A stretch of DNA of 64,000 bases from Rhodococcus sp. 06-235-1A (GTDB lineage: Bacteria; Actinomycetota; Actinomycetes; Mycobacteriales; Mycobacteriaceae): NCBI RefSeq assembly GCF_002258785.1, contig NZ_NOYI01000027.1:186001-250000 (forward strand), in the 5' to 3' direction. Below are positions 58,818 to 64,000 of this stretch, piece after piece. The notes under the pieces were generated by a model, which saw only the letters and a program-made list of their open reading frames with translations, was not told the origin of the DNA and did no database searches. Position 1 is the stretch's first letter. Each line of letters starts with the position of its first letter. Position numbers and translations under genes: made by a program.

Positions 58818-59693
58818 GTGACGGTCGAGAGGGTGGGGATCGTCGGGGCCGGGCAGATGGGTGCAGGAATCGCGGAGGTCTGCGCCCGCGCACACGTCGA
58901 CGTGTTGGTATACGAGCAGACTCGCGAGCTGGCGACGGCCGGCCGCAACCGCATCCTTCGATCACTCGACCGCGGCGTCAGCAGCGGCAAGATCACCGAA
59001 CGTGAGCGTGAGCAGGCGGCGTGCAGGCTGCGTTTCACCTCCGATCTGGCAGACTTCGCCGACCGTCAACTCGTCGTCGAAGCAGTACTCGAGGACGAGA
59101 AGATCAAGGCCGACATTTTCGCCGAGCTCGACGCCGTGGTGATCGACCCCGGTGCCGTTCTGGCCTCGAACACCTCCTCGATTCGCATTACGACGCTCGG
59201 ATCGGCCACCACGGCACCGGACAGGGTCGTCGGGCTGCATTTCTTCAATCCGGTACCGGTACTGCCGCTCGTCGAACTCGTCACCACCGATGCGACCTCC
59301 GAAGCAGTTGCCGACCGCGCCGAGAGATTCGCAGGCGACGTTCTCGGTAAGCAGGTGGTGCGCTCCGCAGACCGATCGGGCTTCGTCGTCAACGCGCTGC
59401 TCGTGCCGTATCTACTCTCCGCGATTCGTATGGTCGAATCGGGATTCGCCACCAAGGAAGACGTGGACAAAGCGACGGTGCTGGGGCTCGCGCACCCGAT
59501 GGGGCCGCTCGCACTCGCCGATCTGATCGGTCTCGACACGGTGAAAGCCATTGCAGATTCGATGCACTCGGAATCCGAGGAACCGTTGTTCGCGGCACCT
59601 GCGCTGCTGCTGCGCATGGTCGAGGCAGGACAGATGGGCAAGAAGACCGGAGCCGGGTTCTATCGCTACGAGAACGGCCGGGTCGCAAAGTAA
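58818..59693 (+). CDS. fadB2: 3-hydroxybutyryl-CoA dehydrogenase
   Basis: A 291-residue NAD(P)-dependent 3-hydroxyacyl-CoA dehydrogenase. Rossmann motif VGIVGAGQMGAGIAEVCARA at residues 4-23, catalytic His in VVGLHFFNPVPVLPLVE, and the C-terminal helical domain with GLAHPMGPLALADLIGLD. GTG start at 58818 behind GAAGGAG (about 58806-58812). aceA followed by fadB2 matches the mycobacterial icl1-fadB2 order, linking beta-oxidation or butyrate metabolism with the glyoxylate shunt. Confidence 0.94.
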   Translation: MTVERVGIVGAGQMGAGIAEVCARAHVDVLVYEQTRELATAGRNRILRSLDRGVSSGKITEREREQAACRLRFTSDLADFADRQLVVEAVLEDEKIKADIFAELDAVVIDPGAVLASNTSSIRITTLGSATTAPDRVVGLHFFNPVPVLPLVELVTTDATSEAVADRAERFAGDVLGKQVVRSADRSGFVVNALLVPYLLSAIRMVESGFATKEDVDKATVLGLAHPMGPLALADLIGLDTVKAIADSMHSESEEPLFAAPALLLRMVEAGQMGKKTGAGFYRYENGRVAK

Positions 59694-59758
59694 CCGCCGT
59701 CTCGTAGCGCTATTGTCGTTCTGCCAGTTCAACTACGTCGATCGCAGGGAGCGCGTCA

Positions 59759-60034
59759 GTGAGCAAGTCCAAGAAGTCGAACGGTCTGGTCACCAAGGCA
59801 TTCGGAATCGGATTGGCCGCCACCGGCGCCGCCCACTTCGTGGTCCCCGAGGCCTTCGAAGGAATCACCAAGCTCCCGTTCCCGAAGGACACGCGAACCT
59901 GGATCAGTCGCAACGGTGCCACCGAATTGGCAGTCGGTATTGCGATCGCGTACCCCAAGACTCGCAAGATCGGACTGATCGGTCTGGGCGCGTACGGCCT
60001 GTGGCTCGGAGCGAACATCGCCAAGAACGGCTGA
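59759..60034 (+). CDS. Small membrane protein of unknown function
   Basis: A 91-residue protein with a basic N-terminus (SKSKKSNGL) and two or three moderately hydrophobic segments (FGIGLAATGAAHFVVPEAFE, ATELAVGIAIAY, IGLIGLGAYGLWLGANIA), resembling short DoxX-like or conserved mycobacterial membrane proteins. GTG at 59759 follows CAGGGAG. Not otherwise recognised. Confidence 0.78.
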   Translation: MSKSKKSNGLVTKAFGIGLAATGAAHFVVPEAFEGITKLPFPKDTRTWISRNGATELAVGIAIAYPKTRKIGLIGLGAYGLWLGANIAKNG

Positions 60035-60130
60035 CGTTACTGTTGCGAACGACTCGTTTGGACTAGGAATAGCCTGGTCGCAGCGGTAGCTGTGTTGCGC
60101 TTACACAGATGCGTAGGTAGCAATGTAGTT

Positions 60131-61171
60131 ATGACTTCAGCTACCGCTTACCAGGCCACCGCTCCTGACGCTCCGCTCGAGAAGGCAACGATCGAGCGAC
60201 GCGCTCTCGGCCCCAACGACATCCTCATCGACGTCAAGTTCGCCGGCATCTGCCACTCCGACATCCACACCGCTCGCAACGAGTGGGGCGGCACCACGTA
60301 CCCGGTCGTTCCCGGGCACGAAATCGCCGGCATCGTTGCCGAGGTCGGCACCGATGTGACCAGCCGCAAGGTGGGCGACCGCGTCGGCGTCGGCTGTTTC
60401 GTGGACTCCTGCGGCGAGTGCGAGGCATGCAAGGACGGCGACGAGCAGTACTGCACGAAGGGCGTCGTCCAGACGTACAACTCGAAGACCTACGAGGGTG
60501 AATTCACCAACGGCGGCTACTCCACCCAGATCGTCGTGACGGAGAAGTTCGTCCTCGGTATTCCGGAAGGCGTCGAGCTCGACGTCGCCGCACCTCTGCT
60601 GTGCGCAGGCATCACGCTGTACTCGCCGCTGAAGCACTGGGGAGCGGGCCCCGACAAGAAGGTCGCCATCATCGGCATGGGCGGCCTGGGACACATCGGC
60701 GTCAAGATCGCTCACGCCATGGGTGCACACGTCACCGTGCTGAGCCAGACCGACGCCAAGGAGGCCGACGGCAAGGCCTACGGTGCCGACGAGTACTACG
60801 CCACCAAGGACACCGCCGCACTCAAGGATCTGCAGGGCAAGTTCGACCTGATCCTCAACACCGTTTCCGCGAACCTGCCCATGGGCAAGTACCTGGGACT
60901 GTTGGCCCGCAACGGCACCCTCGTCGAGCTCGGTGTTCCCGAGAAGCCCCTCGAGGTGCCGGCATTCAACCTGTTGGCGAACCGTCGTTCGTTCGCCGGT
61001 TCGATGGTCGGCGGCATCGCCGAGACCCAGGAAATGTTGGACTTCTGCGCCGAGCACCACATCGGCGCCGAGATCGAGGTCATCCCGGCCGAGAAGATCA
61101 ACGAGGCATACGACCGCGTCGTCAAGTCCGACGTGCGCTACCGCTTCGTGATCGACGCCGCGACGTTCTGA
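60131..61171 (+). CDS. Zinc-dependent alcohol dehydrogenase (AdhC/cinnamyl-alcohol type)
   Basis: A 346-residue medium-chain dehydrogenase. Catalytic zinc ligands Cys41 (GICHSDIH) and His63-Glu64 (VPGHEIAG); structural zinc cysteines 94, 97, 100 and 108; NAD(P) motif GMGGLGHIGVKIAHAMG. The pattern fits NADP-linked aldehyde reductases such as mycobacterial AdhC or YahK/YjgB. ATG at 60131 has no clear ribosome site, so the mRNA may be leaderless or short-leadered; strong codon bias suggests high expression. Confidence 0.93.
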   Translation: MTSATAYQATAPDAPLEKATIERRALGPNDILIDVKFAGICHSDIHTARNEWGGTTYPVVPGHEIAGIVAEVGTDVTSRKVGDRVGVGCFVDSCGECEACKDGDEQYCTKGVVQTYNSKTYEGEFTNGGYSTQIVVTEKFVLGIPEGVELDVAAPLLCAGITLYSPLKHWGAGPDKKVAIIGMGGLGHIGVKIAHAMGAHVTVLSQTDAKEADGKAYGADEYYATKDTAALKDLQGKFDLILNTVSANLPMGKYLGLLARNGTLVELGVPEKPLEVPAFNLLANRRSFAGSMVGGIAETQEMLDFCAEHHIGAEIEVIPAEKINEAYDRVVKSDVRYRFVIDAATF

Positions 61172-61198
61172 TCTCCAGCACGCTTTACCCAGCATGAA

Positions 61199-61235
61199 GA
61201 GAAGGGCCCGCGACGACACGTCGCGGGCCCTTCTC
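61199..61235. terminator. Bidirectional terminator between adh and ppk2
   Basis: A perfect 17-bp stem (61199-61215 with 61219-61235) around ACA separates the two converging genes, 2 bases from the ppk2 stop. Confidence 0.9.
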
Positions 61236-61237
61236 GT

Positions 61238-62095
61238 TCAGCTCTCGGCGAGCCGCTTCTTCTCGTGCTCGACGTCGAAATCGGGTGCGGGCCAATCGAG
61301 ATCGAGCTGCTCGAGTGCGTCGATCAGGATCTCGGTGACAGCCAAGCGGCTGTACCACTTACGGTCGGCCGGCACGACGTACCAGGGTGCGTGATCGGTA
61401 TCCGTGCGATCGAGAACCCGCTGATATGCCGTCCGGTACTGCGGTAGGAAGCCGCGCTCGGTGACGTCACCCGGGTTGTACTTCCAGTGCTTGTCCGGCC
61501 GTTCGAGCCGCTCTTGCAACCGCTTCTTCTGCTCGTCCGCCGAGACGAACAAGGCGACCTTGACGATAATGGTTCCCTCGTCGGCCAACTCCTTCTCGAA
61601 GGCGTTGATCTCGTCGAATCGCTTCTCCCACACCTGCCGTGGCACCAGATCGTGCACCGCGACGACGAGTACGTCCTCGTAGTGGGAGCGATCGAACACC
61701 CCGATCCGGCCCGCCCGCGGAAGTGCCTTTCGGATACGCCACAGGTAGTGGTGCTGCTTCTCCAACTGCGTCGGAACTCCGAACGACGCCAGGTCCACTC
61801 CTTGCGGATCGACCATTCCGATGACGTGCTTGACCATTCCGCCCTTGCCCGCGGTATCCATGCCCTGCAGCACCAACAGAACCGATCTACTGTCGCCGGT
61901 GCGGCCGTGTGCGTAGAGCTTCTCCTGTAGCGCGGCCAGTACCGCGCCGCGCTCTTCCAGGACGTCGTTGCCGTGTGACTTCTTGCCGTCGAAGCCCGGT
62001 GTGGCCGTGAAGTCGATGTCCTCCACGCGTGGAGAGGCACTGGCGCGCAGCACATCGACGGGAGATTGCGTCCACAATTTCGAGTTGTCGGCCAT
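61238..62095 (-). CDS. ppk2: Polyphosphate:nucleotide phosphotransferase, PPK2 family
   Basis: A 285-residue PPK2 (the polyP:ADP/AMP-type subgroup). Walker A LVLQGMDTAGKGGMVKHVIG (residues 74-93), lid and Walker B GVFDRSHYEDVLVV, and C-terminal APWYVVPADRKWYSRLAV. The HYEDVLVVRVH-like block distinguishes it from the ppk2 at 12.3 kb. ATG at 62095. Divergent from the PPOX gene. Confidence 0.94.
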   Translation of the reverse strand: MADNSKLWTQSPVDVLRASASPRVEDIDFTATPGFDGKKSHGNDVLEERGAVLAALQEKLYAHGRTGDSRSVLLVLQGMDTAGKGGMVKHVIGMVDPQGVDLASFGVPTQLEKQHHYLWRIRKALPRAGRIGVFDRSHYEDVLVVAVHDLVPRQVWEKRFDEINAFEKELADEGTIIVKVALFVSADEQKKRLQERLERPDKHWKYNPGDVTERGFLPQYRTAYQRVLDRTDTDHAPWYVVPADRKWYSRLAVTEILIDALEQLDLDWPAPDFDVEHEKKRLAES

Positions 62096-62119
62096 GACCG
62101 ATGAGACTACTTCTCTACG

Positions 62120-62590
62120 ATGGAACGCATGGCCCCTACGATTGCAAAAGCCGAAACGGTATCGCGTGAGCAACTGCTCGAGTTCGTCTCTCCGCGGCAT
62201 CACCACACGTTGATCACCCGCAAACGCGACGACAGTCTGCAGGTCTCGCCGGTGTCTGCCGGAGTGGACTCCGAGGGCCGCATCGTGATCGCCACGTACC
62301 CCGAGCGTGCGAAGGTACTGAACATTCGCCGCAATTCGGCCGTCACGGTGCTGGTGCACAGCGACGACTGGAACGGCGACTACGTCCAGGTCGACGGTAC
62401 CGCCGAGATCATCGATCTACCCGACGCCGTCGAGCCTCTGGTGGAGTACTTCCGTAGCATCGCCGGCGAGCACTCGGATTGGGACGAGTACCGCGCGGCG
62501 ATGGTGAAGCAGGGGAAGTCGTTGATACGCATCGTGATCGACACCTGGGGCCCGATCGCTGCGGGTGGATTCCCGCCAGGGAGAGTGTGA
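62120..62590 (+). CDS. PPOX-class FMN/F420-binding protein (TIGR03618-like)
   Basis: A 156-residue split-barrel flavoprotein of the pyridoxamine-phosphate-oxidase superfamily; HHHTLITRKRDDSLQVSPVS and RIVIATYPERAKVLNIRRN are typical of the F420-binding oxidoreductases of actinobacteria. Start 62120 or 62129. The last codons and the stop lie in the first unit of a 23-bp tandem repeat. Confidence 0.87.
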   Translation: MERMAPTIAKAETVSREQLLEFVSPRHHHTLITRKRDDSLQVSPVSAGVDSEGRIVIATYPERAKVLNIRRNSAVTVLVHSDDWNGDYVQVDGTAEIIDLPDAVEPLVEYFRSIAGEHSDWDEYRAAMVKQGKSLIRIVIDTWGPIAAGGFPPGRV

Positions 62591-62643
62591 CAAGCCCGCC
62601 GGGGAGAGTGTGACAAGCCCGCCGGGGAGAGTGTGACAAGCCC
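62575..62643. repeat. Three tandem copies of a 23-bp repeat at the PPOX gene stop
   Basis: Units at 62575-62597, 62598-62620 and 62621-62643 (GGGAGAGTGTGACAAGCCC core); the first unit supplies the stop codon TGA at 62588-62590 and the next two are outside the gene. A GCCCCCGGGGGC palindrome follows directly. Confidence 0.95.
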
Positions 62644-62658
62644 CCGGGGGCGTGTGAT

Positions 62659-63648
62659 CTAGCCCTTCAGCGGCGCTGCGAACAGTGGCACTGCGTTTTC
62701 GAGTGCGTATCGGGTGCCCGCGACCGATGCGGCCGAGAATGCGTTGGACAGGTTGGTGTCACCGAGTACCACGAGGCGTCCGTCGCGTGCCGACGGTAGG
62801 CCCTGGATCGACGGGTTGTCGGTGATCACTTCGGGTCCGGTGCCGATGGGGAACATGACCGTGAGGTCGGCGTCGAGGGCGGCGACGTTCTCCTCGGACA
62901 GTTCGATGCTGAACGCTCCTGGCTCGGCGAGGTTCTGGATGGCCGGGGTGTTCGTCAGGCCGAGCGACTCGAGGAAGTCGACGCGGGTGTCGCCGCGCAC
63001 GTAGGCGCCGATCTGCCCGCTGTAGAGCGTGCCGACGGCGACGGTCTTGTTCGCGAACTCCGGGTTGGCGGAGACGGTGTCGTCGAACAGTGCCTGGGTA
63101 TCGTCGACGAGCTTCTTGCCCTCGTCGACCTTTCCGAGCGCCTGGGCGACGATCTCGGTCTGTCCGTCCCAGGTGGTGCCGTAGGCGACATCGGTTCCCG
63201 GCGGTGCCGCGACGGTGGGTGCGATGTCGGACAGTTGGTCGTACACGGCCTTGTCGTTGGTGCTGCGCGTCCACAGGATCAGGTCCGGTGCCAGCGCCGC
63301 AATCGATTCCATGTCGACGTCGAAGGTGCCGAGGATCGTGGGGTCGGTGTCGTAGGACTCGTCGACCCACGGGCCCAAGCCGTTTCCGCCGACGCCGAGC
63401 CAGTCGCTGGCACCGACGGGCTGGACGCCGAGCGCGAGCGCTGTTTCTGCATCGGACCAACCGAGCGCCACCACGCGCTGGGGGTTCTCCGGTACTTCGA
63501 CGTCGCCGAACATGTCGGTGACGACGATTCCGCCGGCCTCGGAAGGATCGGCGCTGTCGCCGTCACCGGCGTCGGAGCTGCATGCGGTCAGGGTGAGAGC
63601 GAAGGCGAGAGCTGCCGCAGGCAGAGCCAACGAACGAGAAATGCGCAT
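62659..63648 (-). CDS. Iron-siderophore ABC transporter substrate-binding lipoprotein (second copy)
   Basis: A 329-residue FecB/FhuD-type binding protein. Signal peptide with lipobox LTLTAC (Cys23), a disordered Ser/Asp linker, VPENPQRVVALGWSDAE, and SIAALAPDLILW. Similar in design to the 29987-30916 protein. No permease or ATPase neighbours. ATG at 63648 has no ribosome site; an IdeR-like box overlaps the start, so the transcript may be leaderless. Confidence 0.92.
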   Translation of the reverse strand: MRISRSLALPAAALAFALTLTACSSDAGDGDSADPSEAGGIVVTDMFGDVEVPENPQRVVALGWSDAETALALGVQPVGASDWLGVGGNGLGPWVDESYDTDPTILGTFDVDMESIAALAPDLILWTRSTNDKAVYDQLSDIAPTVAAPPGTDVAYGTTWDGQTEIVAQALGKVDEGKKLVDDTQALFDDTVSANPEFANKTVAVGTLYSGQIGAYVRGDTRVDFLESLGLTNTPAIQNLAEPGAFSIELSEENVAALDADLTVMFPIGTGPEVITDNPSIQGLPSARDGRLVVLGDTNLSNAFSAASVAGTRYALENAVPLFAAPLKG

Positions 63649-63665
63649 AGGGCACGCTAACCTAT
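63647..63665. promoter_or_regulatory. Candidate DtxR/IdeR iron box at the second siderophore-binding gene
   Basis: Read on the minus strand (ATAGGTTAG then CCTAT) 14 of 19 positions match TTAGGTTAGSCTAACCTAA, including an intact AGGTTAG half. It overlaps the first two bases of the start codon at 63648. Confidence 0.7.
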
Positions 63666-64000
63666 CAAGCGGCGAAATGCTCCACGATCTTTGCGCAGAA
63701 GGCCGGCAGGTCGTCCGGATTCCGGCTCGAGACCAGGTTGCCGTCCACGACCACTTCCTCGTCCACGACCGTCCCGCCTGCGTTGCGGATGTCGGTGCGG
63801 ATGCTCGGGTAGGACGTCAACGTTCGCCCCTGCAGTACGTCGGCCTCGACGAGGGTCCAGGCTCCGTGGCAGATCACGCCGACCGGTTTGCGAGCCTGCA
63901 CGAACGCGCGGACGAACTCGACTGCCTCGGCGTCGACGCGGAGTTGATCGGGGTTGGTGGTTCCGCCGGGCAGGATCAGCGCATCGAAGTCGTCGGCCGA
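63665..64000 (-). CDS. DJ-1/PfpI family protein, cut by the window edge
   Basis: The frame is open to the last base, so the N-terminus lies outside. The visible 111 residues contain DFDALILPGGTTNPDQLR and the nucleophile elbow VGVICHGAW with the conserved Cys-His pair, then VDGNLVSSRNPDDLPAF near the end. Typical of PfpI/YhbO-type glyoxalase or deglycase-like stress proteins. It ends 16 bases after the start of the siderophore-binding gene on the same strand, so it is upstream of that gene. Confidence 0.92.
   Translation of the reverse strand, partial: SADDFDALILPGGTTNPDQLRVDAEAVEFVRAFVQARKPVGVICHGAWTLVEADVLQGRTLTSYPSIRTDIRNAGGTVVDEEVVVDGNLVSSRNPDDLPAFCAKIVEHFAA

Noticed and set aside
1..64000. 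tRNA, rRNA, CRISPR arrays, prophage or complete insertion sequences
   Set aside because: I looked on both strands and found no cloverleaf ending in CCA-like acceptors, no regular spacer arrays and no transposase or integrase gene.

Overview
The window is high-GC actinobacterial chromosome, most likely from a mycolic-acid-containing Corynebacteriales member close to Rhodococcus. Supporting signs are a complete yrbE-mce operon, a RamB-type regulator beside isocitrate lyase, the aceA-fadB2 gene pair also seen in mycobacteria, two PPK2 kinases, DtxR/IdeR-like iron boxes, and frequent GTG starts with 4-base ATGA/GTGA overlaps. The species call is inference from gene content. I see no rRNA, tRNA, CRISPR array, prophage or intact insertion sequence.

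Layout. 0-3.7 kb: the end of a Fis-type regulator, a stand-alone LigD-type polymerase domain, and argG with an FCD-type GntR gene behind it. 3.7-7.6 kb: an aspartate/asparagine operon (aspA, permease, asparaginase). 7.6-11.4 kb: MOSC protein, pncA and zwf. 11.4-14.2 kb: four tiny genes for acidic peptides without any Lys, Arg or His, spread around pspC and ppk2. 14.2-19.8 kb: alpha/beta hydrolase, S9 peptidase, lpd and an M48 protease. 20-28.6 kb: a complete mce lipid-import operon (yrbEA, yrbEB, mceA-F and one Mce-associated gene). 28.6-31.6 kb: methyltransferase, AhpD-like protein, an iron-siderophore binding lipoprotein behind an IdeR-like box, and a GntR regulator. 31.6-36.4 kb: urtABCDE urea importer. 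36.6-38.0 kb: an XRE/membrane-protein pair and an unknown. 38.0-49.4 kb: agmatine and putrescine catabolism (agmatine deiminase, N-carbamoylputrescine amidase, copper amine oxidase, aminobutyraldehyde dehydrogenase, permease, universal stress protein) with two TetR genes and an embedded MFS/MerR pair. 49.4-55.2 kb: Mqo-like oxidoreductase, MBL hydrolase, two LLM oxidoreductases and ramB. 55.2-59.7 kb: a repeat-rich stretch with an SPW-like membrane protein and a DUF559 protein, then aceA and fadB2. 59.7-64 kb: small membrane protein, zinc alcohol dehydrogenase, second ppk2, PPOX flavoprotein, second siderophore-binding lipoprotein with an IdeR-like box, and a partial DJ-1/PfpI gene.

The genes form several coherent sets. 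Nitrogen scavenging is covered by urea uptake, asparagine to aspartate to fumarate plus ammonia, and agmatine to putrescine to GABA. C2 and lipid carbon use is covered by Mce uptake, isocitrate lyase, 3-hydroxyacyl-CoA dehydrogenase and RamB, with a perfect CRP/GlxR-type palindrome upstream of aceA. Iron uptake is represented by two binding lipoproteins without permeases.

The most interesting material is (1) the family of four cation-free micro-proteins at 11.5-14.1 kb, each with its own ribosome-binding site or start context and its own hairpin, sharing a GSA core and resembling mycolated PorA/PorH-type mycomembrane peptides in general character; and (2) small dispersed repeats that enter genes: a 46-bp palindrome inside the S9 peptidase reading frame and again between urtA and urtB, and a GAGTGGAGC repeat family that supplies codons at the start of the asparaginase and DUF559 genes and forms tandem arrays and hairpins elsewhere.
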